From the NCBI RefSeq assembly GCF_026339875.1, contig NZ_JAPEPZ010000001.1, positions 2,790,001-2,854,000 on the forward strand: DNA of 64,000 bases, written 5' to 3'. The first letter of the stretch is position 1, and each line of letters starts with the position of its first letter. The position numbers and the translations under genes are program-made. Positions 16,801 through 25,292 of this stretch are shown here, one piece after another. Below the pieces are notes generated by a model, which saw only the letters and a program-made list of their open reading frames with translations, made no database searches and had not been told where the DNA came from. The DNA comes from Streptomyces sp. NBC_01571. Its GTDB lineage: Bacteria; Actinomycetota; Actinomycetes; Streptomycetales; Streptomycetaceae.

Positions 16801-17598
16801 TCAGAGGACCTTGGAGAGAAACGCCCGGGTCCGTTCCCGCCGCGGCCGGTCCAGTACGTCGCCGGGGGTGCCCCGCTCGACGATCCGTCCGTCGTCCATG
16901 AAGACGACGGTGTCGGCGACCTCGCGCGCGAAGCCGATCTCGTGCGTGACGACGATCATCGTGGTGCCCCGGTGCGCCAGGTCCCTGATGACGTCGAGGA
17001 CCTCCCCGACCAGCTCGGGGTCGAGCGCCGAGGTCGGTTCGTCGAAGAGCAGCAGCTTCGGCTCCAGGGCGAGCGCCCGTGCGATGGCGACCCGTTGCTG
17101 CTGTCCGCCGGAGAGCTGCCCGGGGTAGGCGTCGGCTCTGTCGGCGAGCCCGACCCGGTCGAGGAGCCCCCGTGCCGCCTCGACGGCGTCCTCGCGCGGA
17201 CGCTTCAGCGCGGAGACCGGCGCCTCGACGATGTTGTCCAGCACCGTGAGGTGCGGGAAGAGGTTGAAGTTCTGGAAGACGAAGCCGATCCGGGTGCGCT
17301 GTCCGAGGATCTCGCGCTCGCGCAGTTCGTACAGTCTGTCGCCGGAGCGCCGGTAGCCGACGAGCGCGCCGTCGACGGTGATCACACCCCGGTCCGGTTT
17401 CTCCAGGTGGTTGATCGTGCGCAGCAGGGTGGACTTGCCGGAGCCGGACGGTCCCAGGACGACGGCGACCTCGCCGGCGCGCACCTCCAGGTCGACGCCT
17501 TTGAGCACCTCCAGCGAACCGAAGCTCTTGTACACGGCCTTGATGTCCACCATGAGGCGGCCGGCGGCCGGCTCGTCCTTGCCGGGCAATGCGCTCAT
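16801..17598 (-). CDS. Polar amino acid ABC transporter ATP-binding protein
   Basis: A 265-residue ATPase of the HisP/GlnQ type. Walker [10 protein letters not shown] is at 49-57, the signature LSGGQQQR is near 160, Walker B is [14 protein letters not shown], and the switch His is in [12 protein letters not shown]. It energises import of an amino acid-like solute with the permease encoded at 19587-20438 and the lipoprotein at 20875-21840. It lies between the FAD/NAD(P) protein (78 bases upstream) and the monooxygenases in one operon. Confidence 0.93.
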   Translation of the reverse strand: MSALPGKDEPAAGRLMVDIKAVYKSFGSLEVLKGVDLEVRAGEVAVVLGPSGSGKSTLLRTINHLEKPDRGVITVDGALVGYRRSGDRLYELREREILGQRTRIGFVFQNFNLFPHLTVLDNIVEAPVSALKRPREDAVEAARGLLDRVGLADRADAYPGQLSGGQQQRVAIARALALEPKLLLFDEPTSALDPELVGEVLDVIRDLAHRGTTMIVVTHEIGFAREVADTVVFMDDGRIVERGTPGDVLDRPRRERTRAFLSKVL

Positions 17599-17676
17599 CG
17601 GGCGTTTCCTGACGGGTGGGAGGGGACGGATGGGAAGACACGGACGGGAAGGAACGGGGAAGAGGGCGGGACGGGG

Positions 17677-19590
17677 TCAGGAGACGGGGCGGCAGGCGAG
17701 GTCGCGCAGGAACACCAGCGCGGCCCGGGCCGTCGCGTCGTTCTGCCGGAACGCCGGGCCGCCGGTACGCGGCCGGGTGAACGCGCCCGAGCCCCGGGCG
17801 TCGGTGTGCGGGCCGAGCGCGAAGCGCCGGGGGTGCGGGACACCGGAGCGGTCCAGGACCCTGCCGTCGGCGGGGTCGACGGCGAGCAGCCCCTCCGGGG
17901 TGGCCGCGGCCCCTTCGGCGTACAGCTCGCGCAGCAGCGTGTCGCGGGTCCGCTCGACCGTGGGGTGCGGCAGTCGCGCCTCGACGAGGGCCCGGGCCTC
18001 GACCGTCGCGCCGGGCACGGTGGCACTGCCCGCCCGGAAGACGCCCTCGGCGGCGGTGACGGTCATGTCAGCGCCCAGGAACCGCAGGATTCCGGCCCGT
18101 GACAGGGCCCGCATCTGGCGCAGCCGCGGTCCGGGCGGCCCCGAGGCGAGGAAGCTGAAGAAGCCGTGCCACCAGGAACCGATGTCACCGAGCCTGACCA
18201 ACTGCCCGTAGACCGAGAGCAGTCCGAGGAAAACCGCCGAGTCGGCGCTGTGCGCGGGGTCGTGACGTCTGGTCAGGTCGTCCTCGATGTAGGCGCGCAG
18301 TCCGGCCTGGAGTGCCTCGTACGAGGTGTGACGCACTCCGTCCAGCGGGCGGTCCAGTGCGGCGAGGTCGAGCCGGTCGGCGGGGTCGGGCACGGCGGAG
18401 GCCACCAGGGCCTGGATCTCGGGGCCGTCCCCGGTCCCGTACTTCTCCTCGAAGTCGGTCCAGGTGATCCGCGTGCGCTCGGGGTGGGCGGTGAACAGCC
18501 GGTGGTAGTGCGCGAACCCCAGCTCCTTCTCGACCAGCGGCCACACATCCCGCCGGAAGTCGAACCCGCCGGGGCGGGCGAGCAGTTCACCGACCTGGGC
18601 AGGCCCGAAGTACCGTGGCAGCGGCGGCCGTTCGCCCGTCCAGGCGTAACCGATCTTGGAGTGGTAGGGGACGCCGCGCCGGGAGCCGACGTACAGAACG
18701 GGCTCGCGTCCGGAGGGCAGATAGGTCTCCCCTTCGTACCGTCCGCCGCGCCCCTCGGTGAGCAGCACCATCAGGTCGACGAAGGCGAGCCCGAAGCCGC
18801 GGACGAGAACCGGTTCGCCCGGTCTCAGCGCCGCGAGGTCGCTGTCGGCGGTGAAGTCCGGCGGCAGGTGGACCAGGTCGTGCGCGCGGGCGTACGCGGC
18901 CAGTTCCCTCTGTTCGGCGTCGAGTTCGGCGTCGAGGTGACCGAGGGTGAGGACGACGAGGTCGGCGCGGAGCGGGTGCGTGCGGCCCTCCAGCCACACC
19001 GGTTGACGCCCGTCGTGTCCTTCGTCGACCCGCAGGGCCCGGCACGGATGGTGGTGGACCGTGATGCCCGGCGGCAGGGCGGCCACCGTTCGCTCGTACA
19101 CCCAGCGCAGGTACGCGCCCTGCCGCTGCCGGTCGGCGAAGACCCGTCCGTCGAGGGCGGCCCACTCGTGCAGCGTGGGGCCGGCCAGGACCGGCCCCGC
19201 CATGTCCACCGTCTCGTCGGTGAACATCGTGACGTCCTGGGCCTCGGAGTTCATCCACAGCAGCGGCGACTGCTCCTCGCGCCAGATACGGCCGCCGCCC
19301 GGCGGATACGGGTCGACGAGATGGATGTCGAGGCCCGAACCGGCGTACAGCTCCGGTGCGTTGGCGGCTATCCGCTCCAGGAGACCGGTCCCGCGGGGAC
19401 CGCCACCCACGATCACCAGCGCGGGACGCCCCGCGTTCTCCGGGTGCGTGGTCCCCGGGTGCGTGCCGGTCGGATGCGTGCCGGCCGGGTGCGCGGTCTC
19501 CGGCTGGGCGGTCGCCGAGGGCGTGGCCGTCGGACGCGCGGTCGCCGAGGGCGTGGCCACCGGATGCGTGGTCGCCTGACGCGTGCTCAT
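17677..19590 (-). CDS. FAD/NAD(P)-binding oxidoreductase
   Basis: A 637-residue protein of the FAD-NAD(P)-binding (NAD_binding_9) type. The dinucleotide-binding motif VIVGGGPRGTGLLERI lies at about 60-75, after an N-terminal Thr/Pro/His/Ala-rich low-complexity stretch. A second Rossmann-like element (DLVVLTLGHLD) and RGFGLAFVDLMVLL follow. Homologues are found beside LLM monooxygenases and amino acid ABC transporters in actinobacteria. A role in supplying reduced flavin or oxidising the imported thioether is inferred. The ATG at 19590 overlaps the permease stop (ATGA). The reading frame continues far upstream, but that part is the shadow of the permease gene. Confidence 0.86.
   Translation of the reverse strand: MSTRQATTHPVATPSATARPTATPSATAQPETAHPAGTHPTGTHPGTTHPENAGRPALVIVGGGPRGTGLLERIAANAPELYAGSGLDIHLVDPYPPGGGRIWREEQSPLLWMNSEAQDVTMFTDETVDMAGPVLAGPTLHEWAALDGRVFADRQRQGAYLRWVYERTVAALPPGITVHHHPCRALRVDEGHDGRQPVWLEGRTHPLRADLVVLTLGHLDAELDAEQRELAAYARAHDLVHLPPDFTADSDLAALRPGEPVLVRGFGLAFVDLMVLLTEGRGGRYEGETYLPSGREPVLYVGSRRGVPYHSKIGYAWTGERPPLPRYFGPAQVGELLARPGGFDFRRDVWPLVEKELGFAHYHRLFTAHPERTRITWTDFEEKYGTGDGPEIQALVASAVPDPADRLDLAALDRPLDGVRHTSYEALQAGLRAYIEDDLTRRHDPAHSADSAVFLGLLSVYGQLVRLGDIGSWWHGFFSFLASGPPGPRLRQMRALSRAGILRFLGADMTVTAAEGVFRAGSATVPGATVEARALVEARLPHPTVERTRDTLLRELYAEGAAATPEGLLAVDPADGRVLDRSGVPHPRRFALGPHTDARGSGAFTRPRTGGPAFRQNDATARAALVFLRDLACRPVS
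19508..19558. repeat. Direct repeat within the FAD protein N-terminus
   Basis: The 21-bp unit GCGGTCGCCGAGGGCGTGGCC occurs at 19508-19528 and again at 19538-19558 (period 30 bases, 10 codons). It encodes the duplicated Thr/Ala/Pro-rich N-terminal repeat of the FAD/NAD(P) protein. Confidence 0.7.
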
Positions 19591-20438
19591 CGGCTGCGCT
19601 CCGTACCGCGCGCGTAGTGCCTCTCGACGTGGAACTGGCCGAAGGAGAGCACCGAGGTGACGACGACGTACCAGAGGGTGGCCACCGTGAGCAGCGGGAT
19701 GACCTGGTAGGTGCGGTGGTAGACGAGCTGCGTGGAGTAGAGCAGGTCCTGCACGGCGATGACGCTGACGATGGAGGTGCCCTTGAGGGTGCCGATCAGC
19801 ATGTTCCCGGCCGGCGGCACGATCGAGCGCATCGCCTGCGGGAGCACGATCCGCCACCAGCGGCGCCACCGGCTCAGACCCAGCGCCTGTGCGGCCTCGA
19901 TCTGGCCGCGGTCGACGGAGAGGATGCCGCCGCGCACCACCTCGGCGGCGTACGCGGCCTCGTGCAGGGTCAGTCCGAGGACGGCGACGGTGACCGGACC
20001 GAGCAGGTTCACCGTCCGCACGCCGAGTATCTGCGGGTACAGCGCCCCGATGTTGAACCAGAACAGCAGCTGCACCAGGATCGGCATCGACCGGAACAGC
20101 CAGACATATCCCCAGCCGACCGCCCGCAGGACGGGGTTGGCCGACAGCCGGCACATGGCGAGCAGGGTGCCCAGCGCGAAGCCGAGCACCATCACGACCG
20201 CGGTCAGCCAGAGGGTGAGCCACAGGCCCCGCAGCACGGAGGCGGAGGTGAAGTAGTCGCCCACGACGCCCCATTGGAACGCCTCGTTGCGGGCGACGGA
20301 GTCGAGAGCGAGTCCGAGCAGGACCAGGACGACGACGGCGGCGGTCCACTGGCCGAGACGGCGCCGCGGGACGATGCGCAGGGACGCCGTGTCGTCCGGT
20401 ACGGCTTCGGGAATCTTGGTGAGGGTGTCCGAGGACAT
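19587..20438 (-). CDS. Polar amino acid ABC transporter permease
   Basis: A 283-residue membrane permease of the HisMQ/GltK family. Several transmembrane helices are evident (about 28-48, 65-90, 105-130, 160-180, 240-260). The EAA cytoplasmic-loop motif reads EAAQALGLSRWRRWWRIVLPQAM. It forms the channel for the ATPase at 16801-17598. It is the first gene of the reverse-strand operon. The binding-protein gene is divergent, 436 bases away, separated by a region containing the cysteine leader peptide. Confidence 0.92.
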   Translation of the reverse strand: MSSDTLTKIPEAVPDDTASLRIVPRRRLGQWTAAVVVLVLLGLALDSVARNEAFQWGVVGDYFTSASVLRGLWLTLWLTAVVMVLGFALGTLLAMCRLSANPVLRAVGWGYVWLFRSMPILVQLLFWFNIGALYPQILGVRTVNLLGPVTVAVLGLTLHEAAYAAEVVRGGILSVDRGQIEAAQALGLSRWRRWWRIVLPQAMRSIVPPAGNMLIGTLKGTSIVSVIAVQDLLYSTQLVYHRTYQVIPLLTVATLWYVVVTSVLSFGQFHVERHYARGTERSR

Positions 20439-20626
20439 GCGGAGGCTCCGTGATGCATCGAGTCGAGCACGGGTGCCTTCACACAGGTCAACGCGGGTGA
20501 CGCGAGGCGCGTACGGCCGAGCCCCTCAGCAGGGCCGTGCACCGAGAGTACGGGGACGTTTCCCCTCACTGTCAAGGCTGTCCACACTATGAGCCGTTCG
20601 TCTCAAGTCAGTTGACGCGGAAACGG
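20439..20626. promoter_or_regulatory. Divergent promoter region of the organosulfur cluster
   Basis: No gene in this stretch. It should carry the promoter of the permease-led operon (reverse) and that of the leader peptide/binding-protein transcript (forward). The permease frame stays open upstream of its ATG (including TRVDLCE on the reverse strand), but no better start or separate leader was accepted there. Confidence 0.35.
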
Positions 20627-20647
20627 ATGCCTGTTCCACTTGGGTCC

Positions 20648-20719
20648 ATGCATTCGCAGCAGTGGCTGGTCACGCGCTCCCACATCGACTTCGGTCGAGT
20701 GTGGTCCTCTTCCTGTTGA
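20648..20719 (+). CDS. Cysteine-type attenuator leader peptide
   Basis: A 23-codon frame ending VTRSHIDFGRVWSSSC-stop. This matches the actinobacterial putative leader peptide pattern R-x-H-x-D-x-x-R-x-x-S-x-x-C, found upstream of sulfur-metabolism genes with the Cys codon at or near the end. Known members act as ribosome-stalling sensors: when cysteine is scarce, stalling at the Cys codon changes the downstream RNA and allows expression. The stop lies 155 bases before the binding-protein gene. An in-frame ATG at 20627 is an alternative start; neither has a strong ribosome binding site, and leaderless translation is possible. Confidence 0.72.
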   Translation: MHSQQWLVTRSHIDFGRVWSSSC

Positions 20720-20874
20720 GCTGACCCCCTGCGCGACCGCCCGAATCGGGCGCCCTCCGCGTTTCCCCGCTCCCCCTCAGGCCTTCACACGCGCACCCCT
20801 CCCCTCTCCGTACCCCTCCCCTCTCCGTACCCCTCCGCGCTCCTTCGCTCCCCGCCTCCAGGAGACCCCACACC

Positions 20875-21840
20875 ATGCGTACGTTCACGCGTACCCGCAA
20901 CAGGCGTTTTGCGCCCTTTGCCCTTCTCGCCTCCACGACTCTGCTGCTCACGGCCTGCGGCTCCGGTACCACCGGTTCCGGCGACGGCGGCGGGGGAGGC
21001 ACCGCCCAGGCCGCGGCCGGGAGCGACGCGATCCCCACCGCGGACGTCGTCTCGGCCGTCAAGAAGGACGAGGCGGCGGCCAGGTTGCTGCCCGCCGGGG
21101 TCACCGGCCTCACCGTCGCCGTCAGCGTCTCCGGCCAGCCGCCCGGCACCGCGTATCTCAAGGACGGGAAGACGCTCGCGGGCCAGGACGTCGACTTCGC
21201 GGACGCGGTCGCGAAAGCCCTCGGCATCGGCCTGAAGCACGAGTCGGCGAGTTTCGAGGCGATCCTGCCGGCGCTCGACAGCGGCAAGTACGACTTCGGG
21301 GCCAGCAACTTCGGCGTCACCGACGAACGCCGCAAGGTGATCGACTTCGTCACCTACATCAACGACGGCCAGGGCTTCGCCACCCGCGCGGACAGCGGGC
21401 TGAAGGCCGTCACCGACCTGCGGCAGCTGTGCGGACTGAACGTCGCGACCGGCGCGGGGACGACGTTCGAGGCGACGCTCGAGGACAACAGGAAGGTCTG
21501 CGCGGACGCGGGCGAGAAGGCGTACAAGGTGCAGACCTACAGCGAGCAGGGCGCGATCTGGTCCTCGCTCCAACAGGGCCGCAGCGACATCGTGATGTCC
21601 ACCATCAACGGACTGCGCTACGCCGTCGCGCACCAGACGGGCGTCAAGTTCCTCAACGAGTACCACCGTCTGGACGTCGGCTTCGCCTTCAAGAAGAACA
21701 CCGCGCTGGCCCCCGCCTTCCAGGCAGCGGTGAACAGGCTGATCGCGGACGGCACGTACGCGAAGATCCTGAGGAAGTGGGGAACGACGGGGTCGGCGAT
21801 CGACACGTCCCGGATCTCACCGCCGGAACAGAAGAACTGA
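20875..21840 (+). CDS. ABC transporter substrate-binding lipoprotein
   Basis: A 321-residue extracellular solute-binding protein of family 3 (polar amino acids). A lipobox ending LTAC places the lipidated residue at Cys28. After a Gly/Ser linker the two-lobed binding domain shows KTLAGQDVDFADAVAKALG and GKYDFGASNFGVTDERRKVIDFVTY. The latter is the conserved segment that in amino acid binders grips the alpha-carboxylate (Arg in DERR). It is the likely substrate sensor for the transporter encoded on the other strand. The long 5' region (20720-20874) follows the Cys leader peptide, so expression is probably cysteine- or sulfur-responsive. Confidence 0.92.
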   Translation: MRTFTRTRNRRFAPFALLASTTLLLTACGSGTTGSGDGGGGGTAQAAAGSDAIPTADVVSAVKKDEAAARLLPAGVTGLTVAVSVSGQPPGTAYLKDGKTLAGQDVDFADAVAKALGIGLKHESASFEAILPALDSGKYDFGASNFGVTDERRKVIDFVTYINDGQGFATRADSGLKAVTDLRQLCGLNVATGAGTTFEATLEDNRKVCADAGEKAYKVQTYSEQGAIWSSLQQGRSDIVMSTINGLRYAVAHQTGVKFLNEYHRLDVGFAFKKNTALAPAFQAAVNRLIADGTYAKILRKWGTTGSAIDTSRISPPEQKN

Positions 21841-21859
21841 GACACACTGCGCCGCCCCC

Positions 21860-21891
21860 GCGGCGGACGAGCCCGCGCGGTCGTCCGCCGC
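21860..21891. terminator. Hairpin between binding-protein and DUF5685 genes
   Basis: 11-bp stem GCGGCGGACGA (21860-21870) / TCGTCCGCCGC (21881-21891), 10-base loop, 20 bases after the binding-protein stop. It can serve both convergent genes. Confidence 0.6.
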
Positions 21892-21953
21892 CGGGGCACC
21901 GCGCGCCCCTTCCCGCCACGGGGGGCCCGGGTCCGCGGTCGCGGCCCGCGCCC

Positions 21954-23186
21954 TCAGATCCCGCAGTCGCAGCAACTGCAGCATTCACAGCACTCGCAGG
22001 CCTCGCAGCAGTCGCAGCAGGAGCAGTCGCAGTTGCCGCACCAGCCCTCGCGCCGCTGCCGGGACCACGGCCCCTCGAACTCGTCGGCGCAGCACACCTT
22101 GCAGGTGCAGCAGAGTCCGATCGCGGCGGCGCACCCGGCCCAGAAGCCGCGCCCACCGGGCCCCGGCGGCCGGAAGGAGGGCCCGCCGCCGAGAGGGTCG
22201 CCCCCGCCGACGTAGGGATTCCGCCCGTCGTACGGACGCTGCGGCTGCTGCGGGTTGTACGGGCCGCCCTGCCCCGGTGGCCCGAAGGCGCCCGCCGCTA
22301 CCGGACCGTCGTGCTCCCCGTGCCCGCACCCCGACGTCCCGAAGGCCCGGTCCACCGAACGCGACAGCTCGTGCGCGAGCAGGACGTGCGCCAGCCTGCC
22401 GTCCGTGAACGCGACCTCGCGCAGCGCCAGCCGTATCCCGTGCAGCGCGTCGTCGGCGAGCCGACGGGCCTCGGTGAGTGGCGTCCCGGTTGCCGTCAGT
22501 GGGTTCCAGGCTCCCGACGCGGCGTCAGTTTCCCTGTCCTCCACGGCGTCCAGCAGGTGCGCGAGCCGTCCGAAGAGCCGGCCGGCCTCGGCGAGCGGTG
22601 CGGCGTTGCCCGGCCGGCCGGCGAGGACGGCGGTGTGGGCGAAGGCGGCCGCGGTCGCGGACTCGGTCGGCTCGGTGACGGTCAGCAGCGGTGTTCCCGG
22701 CCCGGCGAGCGTCTCGATGCCGATCTGCCGGTCCACGGCGTCGACCAGGACGGCGGTGTCGAAGCCGACCTCGGATCCGGTGCGGGCCCCGGCGCGCCCC
22801 CAGCTCGCGGCGACCCGGCGCGCGGCGAGCGCCACCGGCCTGCGGGCCAACAGACCGTCCCCGTCGGCCACGTGGTCGCGCACCTTGGCGGAGGCCAGTA
22901 CCAGTGAGACGGCGGCGGCGAGCCGGGCGCCGTCGCCCTGCGCGACGGACGCGGTCCGCATGCCGCGCAGGGGGCAGGGGCCCGCCGTACGCCGGCCCCC
23001 GCCGGCGCGCTCGACCTGAGCCTCCGTCAAAACCGATATCAGCAGACCGTCGTAATTGGTGACGATCCGAGCGAACTGCCCGTGGTCCCCGCGCAACGCG
23101 AGGCAGAGCCCGCACAGATGCGCCATCCACTGGGTCTTGAGCCCTTCACCGAGCCGGTGGCTGCAGGGCCTCACGATTCCGAACAC
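21954..23186 (-). CDS. DUF5685 family protein with Cys-rich tail
   Basis: A 410-residue protein starting MFGIVRPCSHRLGEGL, the typical DUF5685 opening, with HLCGLCLALRGDHGQFARIVTNYD as a further conserved block. The N-terminal ~290 residues look helical and soluble. A Gly/Pro/Tyr-rich linker (about 295-350) follows. The C-terminus is extremely Cys-rich, with 14 Cys among the last 25 residues plus CCTCKVCCADEF and WCGNC just before. This could bind zinc, copper or an Fe-S cluster, or be a lipid/thiol-modified anchor. Family function is unknown. It is convergent with the binding-protein gene and divergent from sepF. Confidence 0.85.
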   Translation of the reverse strand: MFGIVRPCSHRLGEGLKTQWMAHLCGLCLALRGDHGQFARIVTNYDGLLISVLTEAQVERAGGGRRTAGPCPLRGMRTASVAQGDGARLAAAVSLVLASAKVRDHVADGDGLLARRPVALAARRVAASWGRAGARTGSEVGFDTAVLVDAVDRQIGIETLAGPGTPLLTVTEPTESATAAAFAHTAVLAGRPGNAAPLAEAGRLFGRLAHLLDAVEDRETDAASGAWNPLTATGTPLTEARRLADDALHGIRLALREVAFTDGRLAHVLLAHELSRSVDRAFGTSGCGHGEHDGPVAAGAFGPPGQGGPYNPQQPQRPYDGRNPYVGGGDPLGGGPSFRPPGPGGRGFWAGCAAAIGLCCTCKVCCADEFEGPWSRQRREGWCGNCDCSCCDCCEACECCECCSCCDCGI

Positions 23187-23475
23187 GACACTCCCCCGTG
23201 ACTCGTGCGACGTTGAGCTGCGGCATCGTATCGACCACCCTGTTCACCCGTACGCCCCGCGCGTCACCCGAACGCCGTCGAGAATCATATTTCACTCTTA
23301 GTCAGCAGCCGTATACGGCAGGGCCCTTGGGAGACGCGGGCTCTCGACGAATTCGCTGTGCACCAGTACCGTCACGAAACCCCCGCGCGGCGTCTATCCA
23401 CTTGGCGCGACATCCGCATCATGGACGACCATGGGGATGCGGAAGCAAGAAAGACCGCTGTGAGAGGAGGCGTCC

Positions 23476-23916
23476 ATGGGATCGGTGCGCAAGGCGAGTG
23501 CCTGGCTTGGCCTCGTCGACGACAACGATGACGAGCGTTACTACGACGACGACAACTACGCCGAGGGGCAGGAGCCCGGCGATGCCTGGGTCACCGACCC
23601 GCGCGTGAAGGTCGCGTCCGAGACGGCGGAGGAGAAGGGCCGCCGGATCGGCACGGTCACCCCGGACAGCTTCCGGGACGCACGCGGCATCGGTGAACTC
23701 TTCCGGGACGGTGTCCCGGTCATCATCAACCTCACGGCCATGGAGCCCTCCGACGCCAAGCGCGTGGTGGACTTCGCGGCCGGTCTGACCTTCGGCCTGC
23801 ACGGCACCATCGAGCGGGTCGCCACCCGGGTCTTCCTGCTGACCCCCGCCCACACGGAGATCGTCAGCGGCGAGGCCGCCGGTCGCCAGACGGACGGCTT
23901 CTTCAACCAGAGCTGA
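23476..23916 (+). CDS. SepF-like cell division protein (paralogue outside dcw)
   Basis: A 146-residue SepF-family protein. The short N-terminal amphipathic segment ([14 protein letters not shown]), an acidic Asp/Tyr-rich linker (about 16-40) and the SepF core ([22 protein letters not shown], then [17 protein letters not shown] and [11 protein letters not shown]) are all present. SepF anchors FtsZ to the membrane at septa. Here it is not with ftsZ, so it corresponds to one of the additional SepF proteins of streptomycetes, possibly acting in sporulation septation. GAGAGGAG lies upstream of the ATG. Confidence 0.9.
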   Translation: MGSVRKASAWLGLVDDNDDERYYDDDNYAEGQEPGDAWVTDPRVKVASETAEEKGRRIGTVTPDSFRDARGIGELFRDGVPVIINLTAMEPSDAKRVVDFAAGLTFGLHGTIERVATRVFLLTPAHTEIVSGEAAGRQTDGFFNQS

Positions 23917-23955
23917 GGCAGGGCCGCTCACCGGCCCCGCCCTGCGGTGCTCGGT

Positions 23956-25149
23956 TCACCGGAAGGCGTCGAGTCCGGTGAGCGCCTTGCCCAGTACCAG
24001 CTGATGCATCTCCACGGTGCCCTCGTAGGTGAGCACCGATTCGAGATTCGTGGCGTGCCGCATCACGGGATATTCGAGCGAGATCCCGTTGGCGCCGAGA
24101 ATGGTCCGGGCGGTCCGGCAGATCTCGATCGCCTCGCGCACGTTGTTGAGCTTGCCGAAACTGACCTGCTCGGGACGGAGCCGTCCCGCGTCCATACGCC
24201 GGCCGAGATGGTGGGCCAGCAGAATTCCCTTGTGCAGTTCGACGGCCATGTCGGCGAGCTTGGCCTGGGTGAGCTGGAAGCCGCCGATGGGCCGGCCGAA
24301 CTGTTCGCGTGTCTTCGCGTAGGAGACGGCGGCCTCGAAACTGGCCCGTGCGGCGCCCATCGCACCCCATACGATGCCGTACCGCGCGTGCGAGAGGCAG
24401 CTGAGCGGCCCCTTGAGCCCGCGCACCCCGGGCAGTACGGCGTCGGCGGGCAGCCGGACGTCGTCGAGGACCAGCTCACTGGTGACGCTGGCCCGCAGGG
24501 ACCACTTGTGCTTGATCTCGGGCGCGGAGAACCCGGGCACGTCGGTGGGGACCGCGAAGCCCCTGATCCCGTCGTCGGTCTGCGCCCAGACGACGGCGAC
24601 CCCGGCGACCGAACCGTTCGTGATCCACATCTTCCGCCCGTTGAGAACCCAGTCGCCCCCGGCGTCGCGCTTGGCGAAGGTCCGCATGGCGCCGGGGTCG
24701 GAGCCGTGGTCGGGCTCGGTGAGCCCGAAGCACCCGATGACCTCACCGGAGGCCATAGAGGGCAGCCACCGCTGCTTCTGCTCCTCGGAACCGAAGCGGT
24801 GGATGGCGTACATGGCGAGCGATCCCTGCACCGAGACGAGGGACCGGATCCCCGAGTCGGCGGCTTCGAGCTCCAGACAAGCGAGCCCGTACTGCACCGC
24901 ACTGGCCCCCGCGCACCCGTAGCCCTCCAGCGACATCCCGAGCGCCCCGATCCCGCCCAGCTCCCGCGCCAGCTCGCGGATCCCGGGCAGCTCCCCCTTC
25001 TCGTACCACTCGGCCACGTACGGCAGCACGCGGTCCGCGGCCCAGGTCCGGACGGTGTCGCGGATCGCGAGGTCCTCCGCGTCCAGCAGGTCGTCGATGC
25101 CCAGTGGATCGGCGGGGTCGAAGGGCGGCAGCTTCGAGGACGCGGACAT
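23956..25149 (-). CDS. Acyl-CoA dehydrogenase, glutaryl-CoA dehydrogenase-like
   Basis: A 397-residue flavin dehydrogenase. FAD-contact and substrate motifs include IGCFGLTEPDHGSDPG, KMWITNGSVAG and the C-terminal ANGISLEYPVMRHATNLESVLTYEGT motif, where the Glu of TYEGT is the catalytic base of the glutaryl-CoA branch. It would oxidise glutaryl-CoA to crotonyl-CoA (lysine/tryptophan breakdown) or a related acyl-CoA. A 15-bp palindrome lies 24 bases upstream of the ATG and probably binds a TetR-type repressor encoded elsewhere. Confidence 0.92.
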   Translation of the reverse strand: MSASSKLPPFDPADPLGIDDLLDAEDLAIRDTVRTWAADRVLPYVAEWYEKGELPGIRELARELGGIGALGMSLEGYGCAGASAVQYGLACLELEAADSGIRSLVSVQGSLAMYAIHRFGSEEQKQRWLPSMASGEVIGCFGLTEPDHGSDPGAMRTFAKRDAGGDWVLNGRKMWITNGSVAGVAVVWAQTDDGIRGFAVPTDVPGFSAPEIKHKWSLRASVTSELVLDDVRLPADAVLPGVRGLKGPLSCLSHARYGIVWGAMGAARASFEAAVSYAKTREQFGRPIGGFQLTQAKLADMAVELHKGILLAHHLGRRMDAGRLRPEQVSFGKLNNVREAIEICRTARTILGANGISLEYPVMRHATNLESVLTYEGTVEMHQLVLGKALTGLDAFR

Positions 25150-25172
25150 GGCAGTACCTCCGGCACACTAAA

Positions 25173-25187
25173 ACTAGCAGTGTTAGT
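25173..25187. promoter_or_regulatory. Palindromic operator upstream of the acyl-CoA dehydrogenase
   Basis: ACTAGCAGTGTTAGT fits the symmetric pattern ACTA-n-CA-n-TG-n-TAGT with only the spacer bases unmatched. Another ACTA lies at 25167-25170. The position, 24 bases before the start codon, suits a repressor site; TetR-family regulators commonly use palindromes of this kind. Confidence 0.55.
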
Positions 25188-25292
25188 CACAACGGCTCCG
25201 GGGCCGACGCTACGACGCGGTGTCCCGTACGTCCAGGGTCCACCGGCGCGCGAGCGGGGGAACCCCGCGAGACCCGGCGAAACCTGACGGAG

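Noticed and set aside
17677..20349. FAD/NAD(P) protein starting as far upstream as 20349
   Set aside because: The first ~250 codons are the shadow of the permease in another frame; the ATG at 19590 overlaps the permease stop as expected.
20439..20500. A second cysteine leader peptide (TRVDLCE) ahead of the permease gene
   Set aside because: The frame runs on into the permease without a stop, so it is at most an in-frame extension, not a leader peptide.
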